Below, piece by piece: positions 7,826-17,009 of a DNA stretch of 64,000 nucleotides (its first letter is position 1; every line of letters starts with the position of its first letter). The position numbers and the translations under genes are program-made. The stretch is taken from positions 62,001-126,000 of the forward strand of contig JAWWOO010000074.1 in the NCBI GenBank assembly GCA_033851545.1, read 5' to 3'. This DNA comes from JAWWOL01 sp033851545 (GTDB lineage Bacteria; Actinomycetota; Actinomycetes; JAWWOL01). The notes under the pieces were generated by a model. That model was not told the DNA's origin and made no database searches. It saw nothing but the letters and a program-made list of their open reading frames with translations.

Positions 7826-9711
7826 CGGAGCCCCGAGCGGTAGCGGCCCAGGGCGGTGAGCGGGAAGACGTGCCGGTAGAGGTGGTAGTTGAGGTAGAAG
7901 TCGCCGGGGAAGCCGGTGCCGGTGTACTCCGGCTCGTCCCACGTACCGTCCGGCTGCTGCCGGTCGACCAGCCACCGGATGCCGCGCTCGATCGCCGCGT
8001 CGTCACCGCCACCGGCCATCAGGCCCAGCAGCGCCCACGCCGTCTGCGACGCGGTGGGCGTCCCGCGGCCCCGCCAGGAAGGCTCGCGGTAGGAGCGCAG
8101 GTCCTCACCCCAGCCGCCGTCCGCGGCCTGGTGGTCCTCGAGCCAGCCGAGCCCCCGCCGTACGGCAGGGTGGTGCCGTCCGACGCCGCAGGCGATCAGG
8201 GCCGGCAGAGCGGCACCGGTGCCGTAGACGTAGTTGGCACCCCAGCGACCGAACCACGAGCCGTCCGGCTCCTGGGCGTCGAGCAGCCAGCTGACCCCGC
8301 GGAGGGTCGCGAGGGAGTCACTAAGCCCGGCCTGGGCCAGCATCTCGATCACGTGCGCGGTCACGTCGGCCGACGGTGGGTCGACGACCTCGCCGAAGTC
8401 GCAGAACGGCAGCAGGTTGGGCAGCCGGCTGGTGTTGTCGGCGTCGAACGCGCCCCAGCCGCCGTCGTTGGACTGCATGCCGGCGACCCACGCGGTGCCC
8501 CGCTCCACGCTGGCGTCGTCGCTCCGGTTGGTACGACGCAGCGCCAGCAGCACCTCGGCGGCGTCGTCGGTGTCGGGGTAGCCGTCGTTGGCGAACTCGA
8601 ACGCCCAGCCGCCCGGCGCCAGCTCGGGCCGGCGTACGGACCAGTCGCCGGTGACGGTGATCTCCTCGGCCACCAGCCAGTCGGCGGCCCTGGCGACCAT
8701 CGGGTCCTCAGCAGGGACGCCCGCGTCGAGCAGAGCGGTCAGGGCCAGCGCCGTGTCCCAGACCGGTGACTGGCAGGCCTCGAGCCGGCGCACGATGCCG
8801 TCGGGGGTCTGCTCGCGGACGACGAAGCCCTCGAGTCCCGTGATGCCGGCCCGTACGGACGGGTGGTCCAGGGGGTAGCCGAGCAGGTGCAGGGCCAGCA
8901 CCGAGTAGACCCACGGGGGCTGGATCCCGCCCCAGGAGCCGTCGGACTCCTGCCGGGCGATGACCCACTCGGCTGCCCGGCGCATCGCCAGCCGGCGCAG
9001 CGGCCGTAGCGGATGCCGGGCGTAGGCGGCGAGCACCCGGTCGAGGCGCTGGAAGGCTCCGGCCCACGAGCTCACCTTGGCCGGCCGCGCAGCCGGCTGA
9101 CCGGTGCGCAGCTCGTCGATGCCGAAAGGGAGTGGGCGCACCGGTCGGAGGGTGCAGACGACGGTCAGCGGGACGATGGTCTGCCGGGCCCAGCAGGCGA
9201 AGTCGTAGACGTTGAGCGGCACCCGGCGCGGCAGCAGGATCAGCTCGGGAGGCAGGGTCGGCAGGGCGTCCCAGGGCCACAGCCCGAACAACGCCAGCCA
9301 GATCCGGGTGAAGACGCGCGAACCCTCCACGCCGCCGCCGGCGAGGATGAAGGCGGCGCCCGCCGCCATGTGCTCGTCCTCGGGACGGTCTCCGGCGAGG
9401 CGCAGCGCCACCCACGCCTCGACGCTGGTGGACAGCTCTCCAGGGCCGCCGAAGAAGTTGGCCCAGCTGCCGTCCGCCCGCTGCTTGGACCGGATCCAGC
9501 GGGCGGTCTCCTGGGTCTCGTCGGCGCGCAAGATGCCGAGGAACTGCCGCAGCAGCAGGTCTTCCGCCTCGATCGAGACGTTGGTCTCCAGCTCGCCCTT
9601 CCACCAGCCGTCCGCGTGCTGCTCGCGGCGCAGGAAGGCCACGGCCGCCTCGACCGCGTCGGTGAGGCCGTCGGCTCGGGTGTCCGGAGGACTGTCCTCG
9701 GCAACACTCAT
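7822..9711 (-). CDS. shc: Squalene-hopene cyclase
   Basis: Cyclises squalene to hopene (diploptene/diplopterol) at the membrane. The 629-residue product has the repeated QW motifs (QHADGWWKGE, QRADGSWANF, QESDGSWGG, QEPDGSWFGRWG, QQPDGTWDE) and the catalytic acid motif DTDD at residues 380-383. Length matches bacterial SHC. ATG 9711 shares its A with the stop of the polyprenyl synthase gene (TGATG). It lies between the prenyl synthase and the hpnG::ispH fusion in the hopanoid operon. Family and role are clear; the ratio of diploptene to diplopterol product is not readable. Confidence 0.96.
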   Translation of the reverse strand: MSVAEDSPPDTRADGLTDAVEAAVAFLRREQHADGWWKGELETNVSIEAEDLLLRQFLGILRADETQETARWIRSKQRADGSWANFFGGPGELSTSVEAWVALRLAGDRPEDEHMAAGAAFILAGGGVEGSRVFTRIWLALFGLWPWDALPTLPPELILLPRRVPLNVYDFACWARQTIVPLTVVCTLRPVRPLPFGIDELRTGQPAARPAKVSSWAGAFQRLDRVLAAYARHPLRPLRRLAMRRAAEWVIARQESDGSWGGIQPPWVYSVLALHLLGYPLDHPSVRAGITGLEGFVVREQTPDGIVRRLEACQSPVWDTALALTALLDAGVPAEDPMVARAADWLVAEEITVTGDWSVRRPELAPGGWAFEFANDGYPDTDDAAEVLLALRRTNRSDDASVERGTAWVAGMQSNDGGWGAFDADNTSRLPNLLPFCDFGEVVDPPSADVTAHVIEMLAQAGLSDSLATLRGVSWLLDAQEPDGSWFGRWGANYVYGTGAALPALIACGVGRHHPAVRRGLGWLEDHQAADGGWGEDLRSYREPSWRGRGTPTASQTAWALLGLMAGGGDDAAIERGIRWLVDRQQPDGTWDEPEYTGTGFPGDFYLNYHLYRHVFPLTALGRYRSGLR

Positions 9712-10727
9712 CAGTGCCGCCGGGCCACGACGAACTCGCCCAGGGCCACGAGCTCTTCCCGTACGGCGGTCGGGACGCCGGCGGACGCCAGCAGTTCCTC
9801 GCCGTCCTGGATCCGCCGCCGCGCCTCCTGCTCGGCCCACTCACGTCCGCCGGCCACCTCGACCAGCGCGGCCACCAGGCTGAGCCGCGACTCGGTGTCG
9901 TAGTCCCGGTCGCCGAGCCACGCCTGCAGCTCCCGGGAGTAGTGGTCGCCGCGGCTGAGTGCGTAGCAGACCGGCAGCGAGTTCTTGCGCGAGCGCAGGT
10001 CGGACAGCACCGGCTTGCCGGTCAGCTCGGGGTCGCCCCAGATGCCGAGGACGTCGTCGACGAGCTGGAAGGCGAGGCCGAGCTGCTCGCCGAAGCCGGT
10101 CAGCGCCTGCACCAGGGGTTTCGGCGCGCCGGCCAGGACGGCGCCGATGGCGCAGCTGGCCGAGATCAGCGACCCCGTCTTGCCGGCCGCCATGTCGAGA
10201 CACTGCTCGAGGGTCACGTCGCTGCGCCCCTCGAAGCGGACGTCGTCGACCTGGCCGCGGATCAGCCGCTGGGTGGCGCCGGCCAGCAGCCGCGCCGCGT
10301 CCGTACCGGAGGGTCCCGGGACGTCGAGCAGCACCTCCTGGGCCAGCGTCACCATGGCGTCCCCGACCAGGATGGCGCTCGCCGCGCCCCACAGCGCCCA
10401 GACGGTCGGCCGATGCCTGCGGGACAGGTCACCGTCCATCAGGTCGTCGTGCAGCAGCGAGAAGTTGTGCACCAGCTCGACGGCGACTGCGCCGGGCACC
10501 GCCAAATCGGCGTCCGCTCCGGCCGCCCGCGCGGAGAGCAGCGCAAGCGCAGGTCGCAGGGACTTGCCACCTCCGCCGCTCTCGGGCTCGCCGTCGACGC
10601 CGGTCCAGCACAGGTGGTACGAGGCTTGGGCCTGGGTGTGCGGGTCCAGCCGGGCGACCGCTTTGCGCAGCGCCGGCTGGACCAGCTCCTGGGTCTCGGA
10701 CAGGGCTACCGGGAAGGCGATCGTCAC
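9711..10727 (-). CDS. Polyprenyl synthetase (probable FPP synthase for hopanoids)
   Basis: A 338-residue trans-isoprenyl diphosphate synthase. The first Asp-rich motif DDLMD is at 94-98 within LLHDDLMDGD, and the second, DDVLGIWGD, at 224-232. These bind Mg and the allylic diphosphate. In hopanoid operons this enzyme is presumed to supply farnesyl diphosphate to HpnC/HpnD; chain length is not proved, and residues before the first motif (VHNFS) would also allow longer products. GTG 10727 overlaps the hpnE stop (GTGA) and has AGGGAG in front; longer upstream starts inside hpnE are rejected. Confidence 0.92.
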   Translation of the reverse strand: MTIAFPVALSETQELVQPALRKAVARLDPHTQAQASYHLCWTGVDGEPESGGGGKSLRPALALLSARAAGADADLAVPGAVAVELVHNFSLLHDDLMDGDLSRRHRPTVWALWGAASAILVGDAMVTLAQEVLLDVPGPSGTDAARLLAGATQRLIRGQVDDVRFEGRSDVTLEQCLDMAAGKTGSLISASCAIGAVLAGAPKPLVQALTGFGEQLGLAFQLVDDVLGIWGDPELTGKPVLSDLRSRKNSLPVCYALSRGDHYSRELQAWLGDRDYDTESRLSLVAALVEVAGGREWAEQEARRRIQDGEELLASAGVPTAVREELVALGEFVVARRH

Positions 10728-12106
10728 GCTGGTACTCCCTCGGTCGGGCTCGTGGTGAGCCTGCTGGCGAGCGTTGTGCGCTGGGGTCGGCCGAGGGCGG
10801 CGGCGGCCGAGTCCCCGCTGCGGACCGCGCCCTCCATGGTCGCGGGCCATCCGGTGTCGGTCCATGCACCGGCCAGCAGCAGACCCGGCAGGGCGGTCAC
10901 CGGTCCGGGTCGCAGGACTCCGCTGCCAGGCGACGGCCGGAAGGTCGCCTCGCGTTCGCGGGTCACGAAGTAGTCCTGCACCTGCGCCCCGCGCGTTCGC
11001 GGCAGCATGGTGGCGAGGACCTCGCCCACCTTGTCCCGGATCACCGCTGCCGGCAGGTCGATCAGGTCGTCGGCGGCGGAGATCGGGACGGTGACCGCCT
11101 GACCCTCGGTCAGGCCGACCTGCTCCGTGCAGTCGAACACCCAGGGCACCACGGCGCCCAGCCCGGCGAGGTAGGGCTCGTCCATGACCCGGCTCGAGTA
11201 GACGAAGTGCACGTTGAGGATCGGTGAGGTGCCCAGCCGCTCGGCCCAGCCGGTCGGCAGCGACGTGGCGCCTTCCGGCAGCAGCCGCTCGGCGGCTGCG
11301 GGGGCCACCGCGAGCACCACCGCGTCGGCGGCGAGCTCCTCGCCGTCGCGCAGCCGGACGGTCCACCCATCGGCACCGCGGATGATCGCCTCGACGCGAG
11401 CGCCGCAGCGTACCGAGGCCCCCATGCGGGCGAGCTCAGCCGCTGCCGGGTCCCCGTGCAGTCGCTGCAGCGGCACCTGCGACCAGCCGAGGTCACCCGC
11501 CGCCGTGTCGGTCAGCAACCCGATCTGGAACACGGTGGCCGCGAGCGCCAGCGACGCGTCGTCGGCCCGCGCGTTGAGGGTCGCGACGCCGATGAGGTCC
11601 CACACCGCCTCGACCGTACGGGCGTCCTGGCGGTGGGCCCGGAGCCAGTCACCGAAGCTGGTCGTATCGGCGGCCTCCGAGGTCGCGTCGACCTTGGCCA
11701 TCGCCTGCATCGCCAGGGCCAGCCGAAGCCGTTGCACCCGCGACAGCGCTCGGTAGCGCAGCAGGGCAGGGGCGAGGTGCAGCGGCGCCGGCAGCCGGTT
11801 GCGACGCAGTCGGTGCCGCCGGCCGTTGGCCGTGTCGACGATGGGGACGTCGAGCCGGTCCTGCATCCGTACCAGGTGCGACACCCCGAGCCGGTCCAGA
11901 AACGCCCGGTAGGACGTGCAGCAGCGCAGGAACACGTGCTGGCCGTTGTCGACCACGAGGTCGCCGCGGGCGAAGGAGTAGGTCTGGCCGCCGAGCCGCG
12001 GCCTGCTCTCGAGCAGGGTCACGTCCCAGCCGTTGTCGGCGCAGCGCACCGCGGCGCTCAGGCCGGCGAGACCGCCGCCGATCACCACGACGCGGGGCCG
12101 GGTCAT
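10724..12106 (-). CDS. hpnE: Hydroxysqualene dehydroxylase / squalene-associated FAD-dependent desaturase
   Basis: Reduces hydroxysqualene to squalene using FAD, completing the HpnC-HpnD-HpnE route. The 460-residue protein begins with the dinucleotide fold VVVIGGGLAGLSAA, then the amine-oxidase-like RPRLGGQTYSF and the DNGQHVFLRCC stretch characteristic of HpnE. The C-terminal FAD clasp (LLLAGAWTDTGWPATMEGA) is intact. The ATG overlaps the hpnD stop by ATGA. Neighbours on both sides are hopanoid genes, which separates it from carotenoid phytoene desaturases of the same superfamily. Confidence 0.94.
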   Translation of the reverse strand: MTRPRVVVIGGGLAGLSAAVRCADNGWDVTLLESRPRLGGQTYSFARGDLVVDNGQHVFLRCCTSYRAFLDRLGVSHLVRMQDRLDVPIVDTANGRRHRLRRNRLPAPLHLAPALLRYRALSRVQRLRLALAMQAMAKVDATSEAADTTSFGDWLRAHRQDARTVEAVWDLIGVATLNARADDASLALAATVFQIGLLTDTAAGDLGWSQVPLQRLHGDPAAAELARMGASVRCGARVEAIIRGADGWTVRLRDGEELAADAVVLAVAPAAAERLLPEGATSLPTGWAERLGTSPILNVHFVYSSRVMDEPYLAGLGAVVPWVFDCTEQVGLTEGQAVTVPISAADDLIDLPAAVIRDKVGEVLATMLPRTRGAQVQDYFVTREREATFRPSPGSGVLRPGPVTALPGLLLAGAWTDTGWPATMEGAVRSGDSAAAALGRPQRTTLASRLTTSPTEGVPA

Positions 12107-12963
12107 GCCGCTCGCCCGGCCATCGCGCGCGCGGCGACCCGCGCCTTCTCCCAGCCCGACAACGAGAGCCGTCGGTCGTAGCTCAGCTGCGGACGCTCCT
12201 CCAGCCGGTCCAGCAGCGACCGGTAGATGCCGGCCATCGCCGCGCAGCAGGCGGCACTGCGGCGGTCGAGCAGCGGCAGCAGCCGCAGACCGTCGTCGTA
12301 CCAGCTCGACGCGCGCGCCGCGGCCGAACGGATCAGCGCGTCGAGCGCACCGTCAGCGTCGTCGAGCCGGCCGCCGGGGCCGAGCCTGAGCGTCACCCCG
12401 AAACGGTCGAGGTCCTCCGCCGGCAGGTAGACCCGGCCGAGAGTGAGGTCCTCGCGGATGTCGCGCAGGATGTTCGTCTGCTGGAGCGCGACGCCGAGCG
12501 CGTTGGCATAGGCAGGTGCCCGCCGATCGGTGCTGCCGCCGAAGATGCCGAGCGAGAGGCGGCCGATCGAGCCGGCAACGCGGGTGCAGTAGGTCACCAG
12601 CTCCTCGAACGTCTCGTACCGGTGCCCGACCACGTCCATCTCGACCCCGTCGATCAGCTCGTCGAAGGCATCGAGCGGGACGGGGAACCGCCGCACTGCG
12701 TCCTGGACGGCTGCCATCACGGCGTCGGAGTCCTCGGCGGGACGGTGCAGGGACTCCCGTACGCCCGCCAGCGCCACCCGCTTGTCCCCGACCGGCAGGT
12801 CACCGTCCCCGATGTCGTCGATGCGGCGGGCCAGGGCGTAGACCGCGCTCAACGCGGCGCGCTTCTCGGCCGGCAGCAGCCGGATGCCGTAGTAGAAGTT
12901 GCGCGCCTCGGACCGGGTGATCTGCTGGCAGGCCGCGTAGGCCTCGGTGAGCGGGGCCGTCAC
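12103..12963 (-). CDS. hpnD: Presqualene diphosphate synthase
   Basis: Condenses two farnesyl diphosphates into presqualene diphosphate. The 286-residue product carries the squalene/phytoene synthase signatures: YALARRIDDIGD (first Asp-rich site) and QQTNILRDIREDLTLGRVYLP (second site). Length is typical. It overlaps both hpnC and hpnE at 4-base ATGA/GTGA-like junctions, so the three are coupled. Between the two paralogous synthases here, this copy keeps both aspartate-rich motifs in the form found in HpnD, hence the assignment. Confidence 0.94.
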   Translation of the reverse strand: MTAPLTEAYAACQQITRSEARNFYYGIRLLPAEKRAALSAVYALARRIDDIGDGDLPVGDKRVALAGVRESLHRPAEDSDAVMAAVQDAVRRFPVPLDAFDELIDGVEMDVVGHRYETFEELVTYCTRVAGSIGRLSLGIFGGSTDRRAPAYANALGVALQQTNILRDIREDLTLGRVYLPAEDLDRFGVTLRLGPGGRLDDADGALDALIRSAAARASSWYDDGLRLLPLLDRRSAACCAAMAGIYRSLLDRLEERPQLSYDRRLSLSGWEKARVAARAMAGRAA

Positions 12964-13829
12964 CGGGACACCCCGCTCAGCAGCAGCGCGCCGCGCAGCG
13001 CCGTGTCCCGGCGCCGCGGCCGTGGTGGTCCGGCGAGGACGTCGAAATCGGCCCGCCGCAGCGCCCGTACGGTGGCCTGGCCGCCGCCGACGTAGCCGGC
13101 CACGGCGACCCGGGCCCAGCCGCGCAGCAACCCCAGCAGCTCGGTGCCGCTGCCCAGGAGCTGCTCAGCCCTCGCGGTCTCGGCCCGGAGCGCCTGGCGC
13201 AGTCGCGGCGACGTGGCGGCCGCGTCGAGGTCGTGCTCCTCGACACCGTGCTCGCGCAGGGTCTGCTGTGGCAGGTAGACCCGGCCGTTCGCACGGTCCT
13301 CGGCCACGTCCTGCCAGTGCTCCAGCAGCTGCAGGGCGGTGCAGACCCGGTCGGACAGCTCCTCGGTGCGAGGAGTGGCCGCGCCGAAGACCGCGAGCAC
13401 CAGCCGCCCGATCGGGTCTGCCGAGAGACTGCAGTAGCCGAGCAGGTCCTCGAAGCTGTCGTACGTGGCGACCCGCTGGTCCTGCAGGTTGGCTTGGACA
13501 AGACGGTCGAACGGCTCCGGGGAGAGTCCGAGCTCGCGCACCACAGGGACCAGCCGTTGCAGCACCGGCGACACCGGTCGGCCGGTGCCCCACACCTCGG
13601 CCAGGTCGCGCCGGAATTGCAGCAGCAGCTCCTCGCGGTCGCTCTGGGCGCGGTCACCGAGGTCGTCGATGACGCGGGCCACGTCGTAGACCGTCGCCAG
13701 CCGGCTTCGGACCTCCCGCGGCAGGATCCGCAGGGCAACCGGGAAGTTCTCAGCCCGCTCCAGGTCGCGCAGCACCGACGACGACGTCTGGTACGCCGTC
13801 AGAGGTGCGGGCCCGGCACTCTCGCGCAT
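12960..13829 (-). CDS. hpnC: Hydroxysqualene synthase
   Basis: Converts presqualene diphosphate to hydroxysqualene. The 289-residue squalene-synthase paralog has YDVARVIDDLGD and HWQDVAEDRANGRVYLP; the substituted second site (LEHWQDVAED) is typical of HpnC rather than HpnD. ATG 13829 (MRESAGPAPLTAYQ) is chosen; a longer upstream reading from 13883 adds a Cys-rich tail not seen in the family. It is first in the hopanoid operon. The 108-base gap before it must hold the operon promoter, but no convincing -35/-10 pair stands out; a loose TTTGT-N9-ACAAA dyad is present about 60 bases upstream. Confidence 0.92.
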   Translation of the reverse strand: MRESAGPAPLTAYQTSSSVLRDLERAENFPVALRILPREVRSRLATVYDVARVIDDLGDRAQSDREELLLQFRRDLAEVWGTGRPVSPVLQRLVPVVRELGLSPEPFDRLVQANLQDQRVATYDSFEDLLGYCSLSADPIGRLVLAVFGAATPRTEELSDRVCTALQLLEHWQDVAEDRANGRVYLPQQTLREHGVEEHDLDAAATSPRLRQALRAETARAEQLLGSGTELLGLLRGWARVAVAGYVGGGQATVRALRRADFDVLAGPPRPRRRDTALRGALLLSGVSR

Positions 13830-13937
13830 AGTTCGATGTTCGTTCGATGAGCACGGGGCGTCCGCGCAGCCACGCAACATCACGGGGGGCCGAATTTGTC
13901 ACCGGCGTACAAACCAGGCGGTCAGAAGACCGTGTTG

Positions 13938-15683
13938 TTACAGCGATGTTGTCGTGGCGTCAGGAAAAGGACGTACCTCGGCACCGATTTGGTTCCCCGG
14001 CGCGAGATCGGCGAAGACGTCGGCGACCGCGGCGGCCAGCGCATCGGCGGGCACGACCTCGGGGTCGGTGCTGATCCCCAGGCACAGCACCCCGTTCCAG
14101 CTCAGCCCGCCCACGGCGACGGGCGCCCTGGGCGCGAGCGGCAACAGCGGGAAGGCCGCCTCGAGCCGGGCCCCCAGCAGGTAGAGCTGACGGGGGGGTC
14201 CAGGCATGTCGGAGACGATGGCCGAGAAGTAGCGGTGACCGTAGACGGTGCGGGCGAACCACGCATGGACCGGCGGCGGGAACACCGCACCGGTCGCCTG
14301 CATCACGAACCGGGAAGCCATCGCCCGGCTGGGGCTTGCCAGCCGACCGGTCTCAGCGGCCACCTCGGCCAGCCGGGCCGGCTCGGCACGCGGGCCGACC
14401 GGCAGCTCCACCATGACAGCCGCTGTCACGTTGCCCTCCGCGGCCGTCGCCGGGTCGCGCATCATCAGCGGCACGGAGACGCGCACGTGTTCCCGTACGG
14501 GCACCATCGACCGGCCGAGGCCGCCGGCAACGGCGGAGAGCAGCACGTCCGTGCTCCGTACGCCGTAGGTCCGGGCCATGGTCCGCAGCGTGCGCAGCGG
14601 CAACTGCACCGTGCTGTACGAGCGCAGGGCGCTGTCGCCACCGGGCAGCGGGTCGCGGGCACCGCCGTCACGGGCGAGCTGGGTGATCCCGACGACCACC
14701 CCCCTGACGGCGGCCCAGCCCCGGGCCCGCCGGACCGGCGCGGCGTGCCGGTGCTCCTGCTCGGGTGACAGCAGCCGCAGCGCCTGCGCAACGGTGCCGA
14801 TGCCGTCGGCAACGACGTGGTGCACGATCAGGATCACGCCGGCGGTCGAGGGGCCGATCCCCTGCACGACGACCAGCCGCCACAGTGGGCGGTCCCTCGG
14901 CAGCGGCGTCGCGGCGAGATCGGCCACCAACCGGTGGAACGCCGGCTCGCCGCCCGGCTCGCCGTCCGCTCCCGTGAGGTCCACCTCGGGGACGTGCCAG
15001 TCCCAGTCCAAACGGTCGGACTGCCGCCAGACGGCCCGCCGCCACCTGCGCCGGTCGAGCCACCGGGGCCCGTCGGCCGGACCCACCCGGTCGAGCACCT
15101 GGCGGAACCTCGGCAGTGAGCCCAGCTGCTCCTGGACGCGGGCGACCACCTCCTCGCGCCGGAGTGGTACGCCGGCCCGGGTGGACAGGTCAAGCAGCAC
15201 CACGCCACCGACGTGCTGCGGAGCGGTGCGCCGTTCCACGTACAGGAAGAACGCGTCGGCTGCGGCGACCTTGCGGGCAGGGGCGAGCGGCGTCCAGCGG
15301 ACGCAGGCGGCTACCAGGACGACCGCGACCAGGGCGTCGAGGAGAAAGTGGTTGGCGGTGGCGAGGATCACCCACAGCGTGAGCAGGACGTGGGCGCCGG
15401 AGAGCAGCTGCACGCGGCGGCTGCCGGAGATCCGCGCCAGCACGGCGCTCACCCACAGCGCCCAGCCGAAGTGCAAGGACGGCATCGCCGCCAGCTGGTT
15501 GGCGTGGCCGACCAGCGGCGAGCCCCACGAGCCCCAGGTGTGCCCGTTCCGCACCGTGTCCACGAAGCCCTGGTGGAGCAGCAGCCGGGGTGGGGTCAGC
15601 GGGTAGGCGGCGAACCCGGCGATAGCCGCCAGGTTGAGCCAGATGAACGAGGTGCGGGCCCACGCGTACAGCTCCGGCCGCAC
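13938..15683 (-). CDS. PAP2-like / WS-DGAT acyltransferase fusion
   Basis: Membrane-bound bifunctional protein. The first part carries PAP2/inositol-phosphotransferase-like residues (PSLHFGW and a later ANHFLLD with membrane helices), and the second part, about 450 residues, is a WS/DGAT acyltransferase with the catalytic HHVVADG and a SDMPGP motif. Such fusions are known in actinobacteria; likely roles are lipid phosphate removal plus acyl transfer to make wax ester or triacylglycerol, by family only. Coordinates start at the first usable codon (GTG 15683), but this truncates the PAP2 domain: the same frame continues upstream with clear coding sequence to about 16040 and no ATG, GTG or TTG. 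See the separate entry for that stretch. Confidence 0.85.
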   Translation of the reverse strand: MRPELYAWARTSFIWLNLAAIAGFAAYPLTPPRLLLHQGFVDTVRNGHTWGSWGSPLVGHANQLAAMPSLHFGWALWVSAVLARISGSRRVQLLSGAHVLLTLWVILATANHFLLDALVAVVLVAACVRWTPLAPARKVAAADAFFLYVERRTAPQHVGGVVLLDLSTRAGVPLRREEVVARVQEQLGSLPRFRQVLDRVGPADGPRWLDRRRWRRAVWRQSDRLDWDWHVPEVDLTGADGEPGGEPAFHRLVADLAATPLPRDRPLWRLVVVQGIGPSTAGVILIVHHVVADGIGTVAQALRLLSPEQEHRHAAPVRRARGWAAVRGVVVGITQLARDGGARDPLPGGDSALRSYSTVQLPLRTLRTMARTYGVRSTDVLLSAVAGGLGRSMVPVREHVRVSVPLMMRDPATAAEGNVTAAVMVELPVGPRAEPARLAEVAAETGRLASPSRAMASRFVMQATGAVFPPPVHAWFARTVYGHRYFSAIVSDMPGPPRQLYLLGARLEAAFPLLPLAPRAPVAVGGLSWNGVLCLGISTDPEVVPADALAAAVADVFADLAPGNQIGAEVRPFPDATTTSL

Positions 15684-16040
15684 CCGCCAGAGCCAGTACA
15701 GCAGGGCGAACGCGCTCAGGACGTACGTGGTCGCGTACTCGTAGTTGGCGAAGACCCGGAGCGCATGGTGTGGTGCCAGCCAGCGGTTCAGCGCCGCCTC
15801 GGGGTCGAGGTGCAGCCGCCGCTCGAGCCGGAGGATGTCCTCGGCGTGGCCCCGGGCCGTGGCGGCCCGTCCCGGCCAGTCGAGGCCGTTGACGACGACG
15901 TAGACGGCGAAGACCGCCAGGCCGCGGACCAGCTCCGGGAGCGGCCGTGGCCGGCTGGACTGCTGCTGGGGGTCGACGGAGGCCGTGGTCCCTCCTGCAC
16001 AGTCGCGGCCATGCTGCTGGGCTGCCCAGCGCCGCTGACG
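15684..16040 (-). other. In-frame N-terminal extension of the PAP2/acyltransferase gene without a start codon
   Basis: Reading the gene frame upstream from 15683 gives a good continuation: PRPLPELVRGLAVFAVYVVV, then NGLDWPGRAATARGHAEDI, then LERRLHLDPEAALNRWLAP and ANYEYATTYVLSAFALLYW. These look like the N-terminal helix and lead-in of PAP2 proteins. The frame is open until TAG at 16041-16043 but has no ATG, GTG or TTG. A well-placed ATG at 16012 is in another frame, so a one- or two-base indel between about 15945 and 16012 (true mutation or sequence error) would restore a normal gene. A CTG start is the alternative. Confidence 0.75.
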
Positions 16041-16064
16041 CTACCTGAGAACCAGGCGGCAGGC

Positions 16065-16781
16065 TCAGGCGGCCGCTGGCCGGCGTAGCAGCCGGATGTC
16101 GTCGGAGGCCAGGCCGCGACGGCCGAGCAGGAAGCAGGCGCCGATGCTGAGCGCCAGCAGGACCGGGCTGACCAGCGCCCGGGAGAGCATGCCGTAGTCG
16201 ACGCTGAGGTGCAGGAAGCTGAACGAGATGCCGGCGTCGAGGAGCCGGGTCGCGCCCCAGAACAGGCCCACGTTGCGGAACATCCGGCGAACGCGCGGTC
16301 GGTCGATGAGGTGGGCGGGCAGCTCGATGAAGTCCTTGGCCAGCGTCAGCGTGAGCGGCTTGCCCACCAGCGAGCTGCCGACGAAGATCGCCGCCATGAC
16401 CATGGAACCGATCACCGGCTGCAGCAGGTAGATGAACGCGCTCCCGGTGGCGAGGGACACGCAGCAGCGCGCGGCCAGCAACCCGCCGGTGAGCATGAGC
16501 GTGCCGGGCAGCCGGCCCTTCTCACGCCAGCGGACCAGCAGCACCAGCCATGACCAGCCGAGCGCCGCCAGCAAGGCGGTGAGCAGGCCGCGGGTGTGCA
16601 GCAGGGTCGCCATGAGCAGCCAAGGAACCACCATGCTCTCGACGACGAGTCGGCCGGCTACGCGGGCCGTCGGCCGCAGCGGCGGGAGATACATGACCAT
16701 GTGGTGCGGATGCGGGTCTCGGTTCATCACCGTTGGGCCCTCCGGGTCCGTAGGGTCCGCCGGGCCATCGGCCTCGGGCAT
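16065..16781 (-). CDS. VC0807-like integral membrane protein
   Basis: A 238-residue protein with about six hydrophobic segments (VVPWLLMATLL, LLAALGWSWLVLLV, LLQPVIGSMVMAAIFVG, LVSPVLLALSIGACFLL). The stretch SAFIYLLQPVIGSMVMA and the GKPLT/DF pattern match the VC0807 family of uncharacterised membrane proteins, distantly similar to intracellular septation proteins. The N-terminal 40 residues are acidic and Pro-rich, probably cytosolic. ATG 16781 has GGAGAGG 8 bases upstream, better than the longer start at 16838. It lies upstream of the PAP2/acyltransferase gene on the same strand with a short gap. Function unknown. Confidence 0.75.
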   Translation of the reverse strand: MPEADGPADPTDPEGPTVMNRDPHPHHMVMYLPPLRPTARVAGRLVVESMVVPWLLMATLLHTRGLLTALLAALGWSWLVLLVRWREKGRLPGTLMLTGGLLAARCCVSLATGSAFIYLLQPVIGSMVMAAIFVGSSLVGKPLTLTLAKDFIELPAHLIDRPRVRRMFRNVGLFWGATRLLDAGISFSFLHLSVDYGMLSRALVSPVLLALSIGACFLLGRRGLASDDIRLLRRPAAA

Positions 16782-16932
16782 GGGCGCTACCTCTCCACCA
16801 TCGCACGCTTTCGGGCGTAGCGGACGCGGCGGGAGCAAATACTCACCGATCGCACAGGTACGCCGACCCCGCGGAATCTCGCGAGGGTCGGGGAAAGCAT
16901 CGACGTGGCCGCGCTCGTTCTTGAGCGCATAA

Positions 16933-16969
16933 GGCTGCGGAACGCCCCTCGGGTGGGCGCCCCGCAGCC
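16933..16969 (-). terminator. Stem-loop terminator downstream of the 17010-17271 remnant
   Basis: GGCTGCGG (16933-16940) pairs with CCGCAGCC (16962-16969), with an inner CGCCC/GGGCG pair (16943-16947 and 16955-16959). On the minus strand the hairpin is followed by TTAT. It sits 40 bases past the end of the pseudogene and fits the terminator of the DUF4242 transcription unit. Confidence 0.5.
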
Positions 16970-17009
16970 GGGATCCTGTGACGACACGTGACGGGGAGTG
17001 CCCAGTTGT

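Noticed and set aside
13840..13937. TTTGT-N9-ACAAA dyad and repeated TGTTGT upstream of hpnC as an operator
   Set aside because: Short, imperfect and without a matching known box; kept only as a note in the hpnC entry.
16787..16987. 66-codon minus-strand ORF between the VC0807-like gene and the pseudogene
   Set aside because: Overlaps the probable ribosome site of the VC0807-like gene and a terminator hairpin; Arg/Ser-rich, no conservation evident.
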